Assembly (NCBI GenBank): GCA_031279555.1
Contig: JAITIK010000053.1
Location: forward strand, 1-39,250
DNA length: 39,250 nucleotides
Origin: Treponema sp.
GTDB taxonomy: Bacteria; Spirochaetota; Spirochaetia; Treponematales; Breznakiellaceae
Reading direction: 5' to 3'
Part shown: positions 17,786 to 24,732 of the stretch, in pieces
Position numbering within the stretch: position 1 is the stretch's first letter
Layout of the letters: each line of letters opens with the position of its first letter
Position numbers and translations under genes: made by a program
Notes under the pieces: generated by a model
What the model saw: only the letters and a program-made list of their open reading frames with translations
What the model was told of the DNA's origin: nothing
Database searches by the model: none

Positions 17786-18468
17786 GGCCGCTCCTCCGAT
17801 GCTATAACGCCGTCGCGGAGATGAACAATCGTCTGCGCTATTTTCCAGATGTCCGGATCGTGCGTGGAAATGATGAGCGTCGTCCCCTCGTCTTTCTGAA
17901 CTTTCTGCAAGAGTTCAAGCACACGCCGTCCATTTTCCGAGTCAAGGTTAGCCGTCGGTTCATCCGCGATGATGATGTGCGGACGGTTGACCAAGGCGCG
18001 GGCTATAGCGACCCGTTGCTGCTCGCCGCCTGAAAGCTCGGCGGGCATGTGGCGCATACGGTCGGCAAGCCCGACCTCTTCCACCAGCGATTCAACCCGC
18101 TTCCGGCGCTCCGCTTTTGAACTGGAGTCCTTGCGGATGATCATAGGCAGTTCAACATTTTCAAAAACATCAAGCACTGGCAACAGGTTGAACGACTGAA
18201 ATATGAAGCCAATCGTTTTCTGCCTCATCCTGACAATTTCTTCCCTGCCCAAAGCGCCGGTTTCCTTATCGTTTATCAGCAAAGCGCCGCTTGTAGGCTT
18301 GTCTATAAGCCCGATGATATTCATAAGCGTCGTTTTCCCCGAACCAGATGCGCCGGCGACAGCGATAAACGCGCCTTTTTCTATATTAAGGCTGATTCCT
18401 TTAAGCGCGTTTACCGTCACCGCTCCCATGGGATATGTTTTACAAATATCTTTCAGTACAATTAACAT
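17782..18468 (-). CDS. LolD/MacB-type ABC transporter ATPase
   Basis: 228 residues, the usual LolD length. Walker [12 protein letters not shown]-loop IFQSFNLLP, signature [15 protein letters not shown], Walker [14 protein letters not shown] and H-loop ISTHDP are all intact. It powers the two FtsX-type permeases downstream. First gene of the envelope operon. No Shine-Dalgarno at a useful distance precedes the ATG, and the promoter -10 ends 6 nt before it, so translation may be leaderless. Confidence 0.93.
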   Translation of the reverse strand: MLIVLKDICKTYPMGAVTVNALKGISLNIEKGAFIAVAGASGSGKTTLMNIIGLIDKPTSGALLINDKETGALGREEIVRMRQKTIGFIFQSFNLLPVLDVFENVELPMIIRKDSSSKAERRKRVESLVEEVGLADRMRHMPAELSGGEQQRVAIARALVNRPHIIIADEPTANLDSENGRRVLELLQKVQKDEGTTLIISTHDPDIWKIAQTIVHLRDGVIASEERP

Positions 18469-18474
18469 AACCTT

Positions 18475-18502
18475 ATTTTAAAAAAAGAGCCTCGCTTGTC
18501 AA
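18475..18502 (-). promoter_or_regulatory. Sigma70-type promoter for the LolD-like/glycosyltransferase operon
   Basis: On the minus strand a perfect TTGACA (18502-18497), a 16-nt spacer and TAAAAT (18480-18475) are followed by 6 nt and then the ATG. The predicted start is the first base of the coding sequence or one next to it. Confidence 0.7.
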
Positions 18503-18524
18503 GTATCCCAAAGGATTAAAATGA

Positions 18525-19127
18525 CTATAACTCACTCCTTTTCGTAATAATTCTTGAAATAAGCCCATATTCAATCGCTTCTTCCGCGTTCATCCAAAAA
18601 TCACGATCCGTGTCTTTTTCCACTTTCTCTACGGCGACGCCCGTTTCACCGGCTATGAGCCTGTTGATCTTCGCCCGCAGCTTTTCCAGTTCCCGCGCAT
18701 GTATCTCAATGTCGGTCGCAACGCCCTGGATGCCGGAAAGCGGCTGATGAATGAGATAATGGCTGTTCGGCAGTCCGATACGGCGTTCCTTCGGGCTTGC
18801 AAGCTGAATAATCGCCGCCGCGCTTGCGACAAGCCCCATGCCAACAGTCCACACGTCAGGTTTCACAAACCGGATCATATCAAAAATCGCGTACCCCGCG
18901 TCCGCGTCTCCGCCGGGCGAATCGATGAATATGCGGATAGGGTCATCGCCCATATTTTCCAAAAGCAAAAGCTGCCTGATCGTCTTTTCAGCAAGGTCTT
19001 TGTTTATCTCTCCGGACAGAAGTATTGTCCTTGTTTTTAGCAGCTTTGACACAAGCGGATCAAATTCCTGGGATTTCGCCTCTTTTTTTTCCCGCTCCTC
19101 GTCTTCGTCATCAAGCAAAATGTTCAT
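18525..19127 (-). CDS. clpP: ATP-dependent Clp protease proteolytic subunit
   Basis: 200 residues from the ATG at 19127, which has AGGAGG 4 nt upstream. The track's 292-residue frame adds 92 residues that do not resemble ClpP and lie upstream of the promoter. The serine protease triad is visible as S102 (GLVASAAA), H127 (YLIHQPL) and D176 (DTDRDFW). IDSPGG and the handle-helix segment ATDIEIHARE are conserved. Forms the proteolytic chamber with a Clp ATPase not encoded here. The acidic N-terminus (DDEDEEREKKE) is longer and more charged than in E. coli ClpP. Monocistronic. Confidence 0.95.
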   Translation of the reverse strand: MNILLDDEDEEREKKEAKSQEFDPLVSKLLKTRTILLSGEINKDLAEKTIRQLLLLENMGDDPIRIFIDSPGGDADAGYAIFDMIRFVKPDVWTVGMGLVASAAAIIQLASPKERRIGLPNSHYLIHQPLSGIQGVATDIEIHARELEKLRAKINRLIAGETGVAVEKVEKDTDRDFWMNAEEAIEYGLISRIITKRSEL

Positions 19128-19144
19128 CGTGCCTCCTATCTTAT

Positions 19145-19173
19145 ATAATAAGAAAATTTCGGGGATAAGGCAA
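19145..19173 (-). promoter_or_regulatory. clpP promoter
   Basis: On the minus strand TTGCCT (19173-19168), a 17-nt spacer and TATTAT (19150-19145). The predicted start near 19138 leaves a very short leader with the AGGAGG site almost at the 5' end. This supports the short ClpP start. Confidence 0.6.
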
Positions 19174-19418
19174 GTATATCGGCGCATATAGAGGCGATAG
19201 TCCCCTTGCGGGACATTCCGGCGCGTCATTCTTTTGAAAACAGCGCAATCAACGGAATATGTTCCCCGCCCTTCTTCAGTGATTTCCATGCCGTTTACAA
19301 GGCGTGTCACTCTGACGGCGCGCCTGTCAGTATGCCATCGTGTACACGGTTGACCAAGCACGGTAAAACCATTCTCCACGCCGCAAAGCCCCTCGCCTTC
19401 CAATTTCTTGTTGAAGGG

Positions 19419-19465
19419 GGCGCATCCTCTACGCCTCCCGCGTTTTCACATCCAACTTTGATGAA
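19419..19465 (+). repeat. 47-nt dispersed direct repeat, copy A
   Basis: Matches 21217-21263 at 42 of 47 positions in the same orientation. The two copies flank the TPR and lipoprotein genes, 1.8 kb apart. The rest of the 19174-19655 gap shows no convincing gene. Confidence 0.7.
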
Positions 19466-19603
19466 AAATATCCGTACAACGTTTTGTTATGTTGTCCCCA
19501 TAATCCCTTACTTGACTCCCATGAAAAAACTTCATAGGGCGGCATTATATGTACCGTTCCGGCTGTATGTGACATTTGAGCGGCGCTATAAAAACCTGTA
19601 GGA

Positions 19604-19630
19604 TTTCGCGCCGGCCAATGGGCGGCGAAA
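19604..19630 (-). terminator. Possible terminator hairpin after the TPR gene
   Basis: TTTCGC and GCGAAA arms, with additional GC pairs, form a stem about 25 nt past the TPR stop. A short T-run appears only about 9 nt beyond the stem on the minus strand, so the call is weak. Confidence 0.35.
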
Positions 19631-19655
19631 CATACATTCCTATTGCGCCGTTACA

Positions 19656-20066
19656 TTATATCCACATGGATGCATCTCCCAATTTTGAAGAATAGTATTT
19701 ACGGGCCGCCCTATATGAAAGTCCGCGATAATACAGTGAATTTAAGAATGTTTTGATTTCATCAGGATCAAGAACTGTGATTTTTGAAAGGCGTTCAATA
19801 GCCTGCGCCAGATTCTCAATCGCGGCGTCATATTCTTTACCATGGTAATATGCAATTCCAAGATTGCTATACGCTTTAACATATTCGGGATTGAGCGCAA
19901 GCGCCGCTTTATAATCCTCTATTGCTAATGCGTATTCAGCTTTAGCGGCGTGCGCCAGTCCGCGATTGCTATAGGCAATAATAACGTTCGCTGACGAACC
20001 GCCGCTCTCTATTGCTTTTGTAACTTCAGCTAAGCCATTGTTCAGTTGTAAATGGATCAATTTCAA
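19656..20066 (-). CDS. TPR protein, C-terminal fragment (frameshifted from the upstream ORF)
   Basis: 136 residues from a TTG, overlapping the upstream TPR ORF by 41 nt in another frame. It contains TPR motifs such as AYSNRGLAHAAKAEYALAIEDYKAALALNPEY and AYSNLGIAYYHGKEYDAAIENLAQAIERL. No Shine-Dalgarno supports an independent start. The TPR pattern continues from the upstream frame, so these are most likely two halves of one gene separated by a small indel. A real 3' gene reached by re-initiation is less likely. Confidence 0.6.
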   Translation of the reverse strand: MKLIHLQLNNGLAEVTKAIESGGSSANVIIAYSNRGLAHAAKAEYALAIEDYKAALALNPEYVKAYSNLGIAYYHGKEYDAAIENLAQAIERLSKITVLDPDEIKTFLNSLYYRGLSYRAARKYYSSKLGDASMWI

Positions 20067-20523
20067 AGGCTTTTTTTAAATCTATTTCAGCCAATCTTTC
20101 TTCACCCAATGCGATATACGCCTTGCGCCGAAACAAATAGACTTCATAATCTGTAGGATCAATCTTGATAGCGCGGCTGAAATCTTCTATCGCCAATTTA
20201 TAATCCTGCATGTCATCATAGACGTTTCCCCGGTTAATATATCCTTGAACTGCACATGGATTAATCTTTACACACATAGAGGCATCGCTGATGGCTAAAT
20301 CATAATTCTTTTCGTGTCTATAAACGCCTCCACGATTACTGTACGCTTCAAAAGAAAACGGATTGAGTTGTATTGCCTTTGTGAAATCATCTTTCGCTTT
20401 ATCAAAATCACCATTGGACTCATAGAGCAGGCCGCGATAAATATAGAGCTTATAGTTATTGGGATCGCCATCGATCATTTTCGTATAGTCGCCAATCGTC
20501 AAATTTTCCCGCCTGATTTCCAT
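20026..20523 (-). CDS. TPR protein, N-terminal part
   Basis: 165 residues with four consecutive TPR units (~18-51, 52-85, 86-119, 120-153), each with the G-Y/F-A-P pattern, e.g. YIYRGLLYESNGDFDKAKDDFTKAIQLNP. The frame ends just after the last DP, where the next unit should begin, and the continuation lies in another frame. No signal peptide, so cytoplasmic as read. TPR scaffolds bind proteins; the partner is unknown. Confidence 0.7.
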   Translation of the reverse strand: MEIRRENLTIGDYTKMIDGDPNNYKLYIYRGLLYESNGDFDKAKDDFTKAIQLNPFSFEAYSNRGGVYRHEKNYDLAISDASMCVKINPCAVQGYINRGNVYDDMQDYKLAIEDFSRAIKIDPTDYEVYLFRRKAYIALGEERLAEIDLKKAFEIDPFTTEQWLS

Positions 20524-20603
20524 AAAACCATTCCTTATTGTATTACTGAAACTAAAGGGGGCCGCTCTTGTTTTTGGACAGCCCTCCGGTGTTCCTCACG
20601 TAT

Positions 20604-21008
20604 TTAATCTACCGCTTTTACTACCGTACCGGTAACGGTAACTGTTCCCGGCATCCATATCCCTCCGGTTATCGCGGTAAGAAACCACTGTATCGGATTC
20701 GAGCCGTATTTGATTTTTACATCTATCGCTCCGTCGCCGCCAAATTTTTTGATGTTTTTTTCAATCGCCTCTCTTACTTCCGGATCGGTTGCGTTTGATG
20801 AAAGGTTGAACAACGTTCCTCCATTGGTTCCCCAGCCGAGGAATTTATTTGTCCACTCTTTTTCGGAGAAATCTCCGACTTTTTCATACTTTTGACCGTT
20901 GAGAACCAGTCCCGATTGAAGTCCCGATGCTTGAAATGTGGTACACCCGGCCAGTTCAAATACCAGCGCCGCCGCCAGCATTCCCAACCAAATTTTTTTG
21001 TTTGCCAT
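20604..21008 (-). CDS. Small lipoprotein of unknown function
   Basis: 134 residues. N-terminal MANKKIWLGMLAAALVFELAGC is a lipoprotein signal peptide with cysteine at 22. A GGAG 6-7 nt before the ATG supports the start. The mature part is predicted soluble, with VREAIEKNIKKFGGDGAIDVKIKYG and a glycine-rich hydrophobic end, FLTAITGGIWMPGTVTVTGTV. No family recognised. Likely anchored to inner or outer membrane; could be a cargo of a Lol system. Confidence 0.75.
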   Translation of the reverse strand: MANKKIWLGMLAAALVFELAGCTTFQASGLQSGLVLNGQKYEKVGDFSEKEWTNKFLGWGTNGGTLFNLSSNATDPEVREAIEKNIKKFGGDGAIDVKIKYGSNPIQWFLTAITGGIWMPGTVTVTGTVVKAVD

Positions 21009-21086
21009 TTTTTTCTCCTTACTTTGGCAACAAAGTTTTAGTTATACGTTGAAATTCATAAAACCGTTATTTAAGGGTGTTCCGTA

Positions 21087-21108
21087 GCGGCGGCACGGAT
21101 GCCGCCGC
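21087..21108. repeat. Strong GC hairpin upstream of the lipoprotein gene
   Basis: GCGGCGGCA (21087-21095) and TGCCGCCGC (21100-21108) form a 9-bp perfect stem with a 4-nt CGGA loop, about 80 nt upstream of the lipoprotein ATG. No T-run on either side. Could be an mRNA-stabilising leader hairpin or a repeat remnant. Confidence 0.5.
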
Positions 21109-21216
21109 CCCCGTAAATTTCAAATCTTATGGCGCATAACCTTTTTATACGCGATTTCTGTGCGTACACCAACCGTATATCTAACCGCCCATACGGGCAA
21201 GTTCCCTTTTGTTAGA

Positions 21217-21263
21217 GGCGCATCCTCTACGCCCCCTGCGCTTTCACTTCCAACCTTGATGAA
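21217..21263 (+). repeat. 47-nt dispersed direct repeat, copy B
   Basis: Second copy of the repeat at 19419-19465, same orientation, five mismatches. It lies just past the 3' end of the pseudogene at 21297-21660. Confidence 0.7.
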
Positions 21264-21296
21264 GTCTCGCGCAATTTTTTACTTTTCCTTGCCGGA

Positions 21297-21660
21297 TCAC
21301 GCGCGCGCCACAGGCGTAGACAGAACAAAGGGGCTTTCGATGACACGCAGATTCTTCAGCGGCGTATTGCTCACTCCGCTGTATTGCGTCTTGATCTCAA
21401 CCTTGTTCGCTCCGGCGTCCAACGCGGACGTCACCCTTATCAGCTTTGACACCGAGTTCTCCGCCACCTTTATCTTGGGCTATGCTGAACAGTCAGCCGG
21501 GTGTAAGCGTCTCATTCACCGCTTCCGCGCTTACGTCCACAAACTCGTCAATGTAGCCCTGCGCGTTAGCCACGCCTTCCACTTCCACAACGATACGCTC
21601 CGCGAGAACGCGTAAAGGAGCGCGAGTGCGAAAGCGGAAGGTTACGTTGATGGGCGCCAT
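21297..21660 (-). pseudogene. Frameshifted small gene of unknown function
   Basis: From an ATG at 21660, preceded by AAAAGGAG about 8 nt upstream, 55 codons read MAPINVTFRFRTRAP... to LTPG and then TGA at 21493. A different frame then carries protein-like sequence (KVAENSVSKLIRVTSAL, VSNTPLKNLRVIESPFVL) to a TGA at 21297. Good codon texture in two successive frames and a proper ribosome site indicate a ~120-residue gene broken by at least one indel. I do not recognise the family. The 151-residue plus-strand ORF here is its shadow. Confidence 0.6.
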
Positions 21661-21712
21661 AAAAGACTCCTTTTAGGACGGCTTGAGACATCCGCTACGC
21701 GGGAACATCTAT

Positions 21713-21757
21713 AAAAAAAGCCGGTTGTCCCGTATTGGGATTCCGGCGTTTTTCTTT
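21713..21757. terminator. Bidirectional Rho-independent terminator
   Basis: GCCGG/CCGGC arms with an inner CCC/GGG pair form a hairpin flanked by seven A's on the left and TTTTT on the right, so it has a T-run in both directions. On the minus strand it would end a transcript from the promoter at 22007-22035. Confidence 0.7.
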
Positions 21758-21853
21758 GAGAATAACTCATGTCCAAAGAATACATAAAGAGAACGGCTTT
21801 TAGTAAGGATACAGGCGGTTTATAATGATTATTTACAGTATATAACTTAAGAC

Positions 21854-21868
21854 GGGGGGGGGGGGGGG
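21854..21868 (+). repeat. Homopolymer tract (G)15
   Basis: Fifteen consecutive G on the plus strand (C on the minus), about 130 nt downstream of the TTGACA-N17-TATACT promoter and about 100 nt before the minus-strand terminator. Long poly-G tracts change length easily by slipped-strand copying and act as phase-variable elements in treponemes. The exact length in the assembly may also be affected by sequencing. Confidence 0.9.
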
Positions 21869-21890
21869 CTCTTGTCGATCCGCAGGCAAT

Positions 21891-21926
21891 CGGATAAAGC
21901 GACACATTCTCTTTATCCGCGTTTTT
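21891..21926 (+). terminator. Plus-strand intrinsic terminator-like hairpin
   Basis: CGGATAAAG (21891-21899) and CTTTATCCG (21911-21919) form a 9-bp perfect stem with an 11-nt loop, followed 2 nt later by TTTTT. It would stop plus-strand transcription that crosses the poly-G tract. On the minus strand it is a stable hairpin inside the proposed short transcript. Confidence 0.6.
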
Positions 21927-22006
21927 ATTGGAGATTCTACTATAGCCGGATGTCAAGCGATCACTCACTTTTTTATTAAAACTCCCACTCGGATATTTTT
22001 AATGAA

Positions 22007-22035
22007 AGTATATAGGTTTCATAGCCGCTTGTCAA
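22007..22035 (-). promoter_or_regulatory. Strong sigma70-type promoter in the gene-poor segment
   Basis: On the minus strand a perfect TTGACA (22035-22030), 17-nt spacer and TATACT (22012-22007). A near-copy of the -35 region (CTTGACA followed by CGGCTAT) occurs about 75 nt downstream, without a good -10. No sizeable ORF starts within 300 nt, so the product may be a short RNA ending at 21713 or a leader for the pseudogene. Confidence 0.65.
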
Positions 22036-22101
22036 GCCATGCTTTAAAAATTTAGAAAATTAATCCCGCAAAGACTTCTTTATGCGCCGTCCGCCAGGAC
22101 T

Positions 22102-23118
22102 CTATTCTCCTGTTGGTTCGCTCAATTCGCTGAAGTCGTCCCATAATTCGGTGATGGAACGGGCGTCGTTTCTAAACCGGAAGCTATTCGCCTTCACCCA
22201 CTGACGGGCGGACATGAATTCCTTCCACAGCGCAAAGAGACGTCCTTTGGAGCGTTTAAAAAACCCGGGGAAGCGGCGGAACGGGAGATACGCGCTGTCT
22301 CCCCTAAAAACAGGCGCTATGTTCTTAAGGTAGAATCTACGGTAACATTGCTCTGTAGTGCTGTCTTCCGGCGGAATGTCGCCATCATACGAAATCCTGA
22401 TGAGCTGGGTTGAGGCTATCTCCTCCCCCCACAGGCGGGCGCGAAACCCGAAATCCATAAGCTGCCAATAGGTGCGGGTGAGCGCCGCGTCAAAGCCGCC
22501 GATCCGAAGAAAACGCTCCCTGTCATAAATGCCGACCCAATCAAATGGGTACAGCGACGGTTTCCCTTCCGTAACAGGCGTGAAGGACAGGGTTTTCACC
22601 GAATTGCCATACAAAGCCGGCGCTATAAGCGTGGGCAGCGTCTCAAAACGGGAATTTTGGATAAGCGGCACCGTGCAAAGCCGTTTGTATTGACTGGGTT
22701 GCTGACTCAGAGCAAGCTCTTCCGTACTCAGAAGCAGGCGCTCGGTCATACGGAACGCCCCGCCTGAGTGGAGGATACGGAGATCGTTCCATAAAACGAA
22801 AAAGAGCGGGCTTGAAATTTCCAGGGCGGCGACATTTATCTGTTCTCCGATTGAAATCTCGTCTTTCAACAAAATAAAACGGATGTGCGGAAAAGAACCC
22901 GACAGTTCTTCTATGTCGTAGCGTTCATGGGGACCTTCCATAGAAATGATAAAATCAAACCCGATCTTTTCAAGTTCCTGAAAAAGCGTACGGCGCGGGT
23001 AATGCCCGCTTCGGTTGAGCAACACTGCGGAAAGCCCAGTGGACCCTCCGCGCTCCATGCCTCCCACCGCCGTGTAAGAGGAACAGGCGTCGTCATATAT
23101 TGTAGGTGTAATATTCAT
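22102..23118 (-). CDS. GT2-like glycosyltransferase paired with the spiro-SPASM gene
   Basis: About 338 residues from ATG 23118; the track's longer frame adds 62 residues within the upstream gene. The C-terminal part has GGFDAALTRTYWQLMDFGFRARLWG, typical of the acceptor-side region of GT2 enzymes, and FFVLWNDLRI could be a degenerate metal site. The classical N-terminal DXD is not clear. It overlaps the SPASM gene by 26 nt and probably acts with it. Family assignment moderate; substrate unknown. Confidence 0.7.
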   Translation of the reverse strand: MNITPTIYDDACSSYTAVGGMERGGSTGLSAVLLNRSGHYPRRTLFQELEKIGFDFIISMEGPHERYDIEELSGSFPHIRFILLKDEISIGEQINVAALEISSPLFFVLWNDLRILHSGGAFRMTERLLLSTEELALSQQPSQYKRLCTVPLIQNSRFETLPTLIAPALYGNSVKTLSFTPVTEGKPSLYPFDWVGIYDRERFLRIGGFDAALTRTYWQLMDFGFRARLWGEEIASTQLIRISYDGDIPPEDSTTEQCYRRFYLKNIAPVFRGDSAYLPFRRFPGFFKRSKGRLFALWKEFMSARQWVKANSFRFRNDARSITELWDDFSELSEPTGE

Positions 23119-24700
23119 CGCAACCTGTACATACGCCTGTATAATTGCAAGCGGCGTGTTCCATATACACGCCGTTCCCTCGCCGCCAAATTGTTTCCAT
23201 ATCCTCGGAAAAGGCGTTTCCGAGCGTTGAACCAGCGTCGCAATCTGCGCCGCCTCCCGCGCTGGCGCAAATTGTCTCTCTGCACAACGGCGCGGCGCCA
23301 TCAAGCAAAATGGGCATGTCCCGCATAAGGTGCCAGCATGGTTGCCTTTCTACAGGCGACAGATCGGACACCCGCAAAAAAGGCAACGCGCCGCAAAAGT
23401 TATCATATTTCTGAATGATCACCTGCAAACCTTCGGCTTTCCAGAAACGGTAAAACCGCTCGATGTCATCTTCGGCGCCGCTTACGCGCACCGCCTGTGC
23501 GTATACATTCCCAGGGAACAGTTTCGCAAGCGCTTTGGCGGTTTCAACCGCTTCGACGCAACCCGCGCCGCGGACTTCCCTGTACCGCTCCGCGTCATAG
23601 GCGTCAAGCGACACGATCCACGAAAGCGGCGGCAACCGGTTCGCCCGTACGCCGCTTTTTGCGGTATGCGCGGCGTTTTCCGATATGTACGCCGCCAGCT
23701 TTTCCAATTCAGCCTTATTCCACCCTACGCCCGATGTCTCAATGATGAGGGACAGCGCCGGTCTTTCAAGCGCCGCGTACATCAAATCCATCTTTTGAGG
23801 ATGAAGGCTCAATTCCCCCCATAGTGAAAGATCGATGACCGCGTCGCCGGAGAAATCAATTATCTTGTCTAAAAGGCGCTCAAAGACGTCAAGGGGCATA
23901 AAATCCTGTGTGTCCATGCGTTCCGGCGTCCCGCGCATTCCGTATTGCGGATACGGGCAGAATTTGCACGATTGAGGACAGGGAAGAGCGACTTGAATCG
24001 GAAAAAAGGCGGGAAGCGTCCTGAAAATTTCCGGCTTTTCAGCAACGAATTTCTCTGAATCTAAAGCGCCGGAAAAACCCGCGTCAAAAAGTCGTTGCAA
24101 CAACAGAAGATTGCGTTTAGAATCAGCGGCGAACGTCAAACGCCGTGAGCGTAGATCGAACGGCGCTATCTCCGTTTCAATGTCAAAAGCGTTGATGTCT
24201 TTTTGCAATACTGAAAAAATTGCGTCCCGTTCAACCGCGCCGTCATCACTATTGATGCCCGCAAGTCTGCGTATACATTCCGGCGAGAGCAGTTCAGGCG
24301 CAAGCCCCAGCGGGTAGCCGTCCGCAAAGGTGTAATCCGCGCGGTACCGCGCATGGCGTCTTGCAAGAGCGCCGGCAAGCTCCACATCAAGAAAAGGAGT
24401 GTCCGCCCACACGAAGTAGACCATTTCAAAACCCGCGCACGCCTGGTCAAGCATCTCCAAAAGCATCTTTTTTGTCCAATGATCTTGTACGATCACCGCG
24501 AGCTTTTCGTTCTTTTTATTTTTTTCAATGGATAAACCGCCACCCCAACTCTCGTTTGCCAAAAGGATCATTTTGACAACATGCGGGAAAGCATCGCTTT
24601 TTTCTACCGCCAGATCAAAGGCGCTTTTTCCAGAGAAGAGGGGTTGGGAAGCCGTCTTTTGCAGATTTCCGCCAAAAAGCGCGACAAGGGCATTATCCAT
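23093..24700 (-). CDS. Spiro-SPASM protein: nucleotidyltransferase-like domain plus radical SAM/SPASM
   Basis: 535 residues. The first ~230 resemble a cytidylyl/NTP-transferase fold (AVIVQDHWTKKMLLEMLDQA, VYFVWADTPFLDVELAGALA). A radical SAM domain starts near 245 with the CxxxCxxC cluster site in CPQSCKFCPYPQYG. The C-terminal ~80 residues hold spaced cysteines (PCWHLM, APLCRETIC, CNYTGVCTGC), as expected for auxiliary iron-sulfur clusters of SPASM proteins. To my knowledge this architecture is a spirochaete-restricted family of unknown substrate. The GT-like gene downstream overlaps it, hinting at envelope or glycan modification. Confidence 0.88.
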   Translation of the reverse strand: MDNALVALFGGNLQKTASQPLFSGKSAFDLAVEKSDAFPHVVKMILLANESWGGGLSIEKNKKNEKLAVIVQDHWTKKMLLEMLDQACAGFEMVYFVWADTPFLDVELAGALARRHARYRADYTFADGYPLGLAPELLSPECIRRLAGINSDDGAVERDAIFSVLQKDINAFDIETEIAPFDLRSRRLTFAADSKRNLLLLQRLFDAGFSGALDSEKFVAEKPEIFRTLPAFFPIQVALPCPQSCKFCPYPQYGMRGTPERMDTQDFMPLDVFERLLDKIIDFSGDAVIDLSLWGELSLHPQKMDLMYAALERPALSLIIETSGVGWNKAELEKLAAYISENAAHTAKSGVRANRLPPLSWIVSLDAYDAERYREVRGAGCVEAVETAKALAKLFPGNVYAQAVRVSGAEDDIERFYRFWKAEGLQVIIQKYDNFCGALPFLRVSDLSPVERQPCWHLMRDMPILLDGAAPLCRETICASAGGGADCDAGSTLGNAFSEDMETIWRRGNGVYMEHAACNYTGVCTGCDEYYTYNI

Positions 24701-24732
24701 ATTTTATAATTATCGGCAGGAATAAAAACGCG

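Noticed and set aside
19128-19403. 92-residue N-terminal extension of ClpP in the ORF track
   Set aside because: It lies upstream of a good promoter and of the AGGAGG-preceded ATG at 19127, and shows no ClpP similarity.
20026-20066. Programmed frameshift in the TPR gene
   Set aside because: The A7 run lacks a convincing downstream stimulatory structure and the overlap is short; a plain indel is simpler.
21160-21615. 151-residue plus-strand ORF
   Set aside because: It is antisense to the frameshifted minus-strand gene and includes dispersed-repeat sequence.
21642-21968. 108-residue ORF translating the poly-C tract as prolines
   Set aside because: No ribosome site, no protein-like texture, and it crosses an intrinsic terminator.
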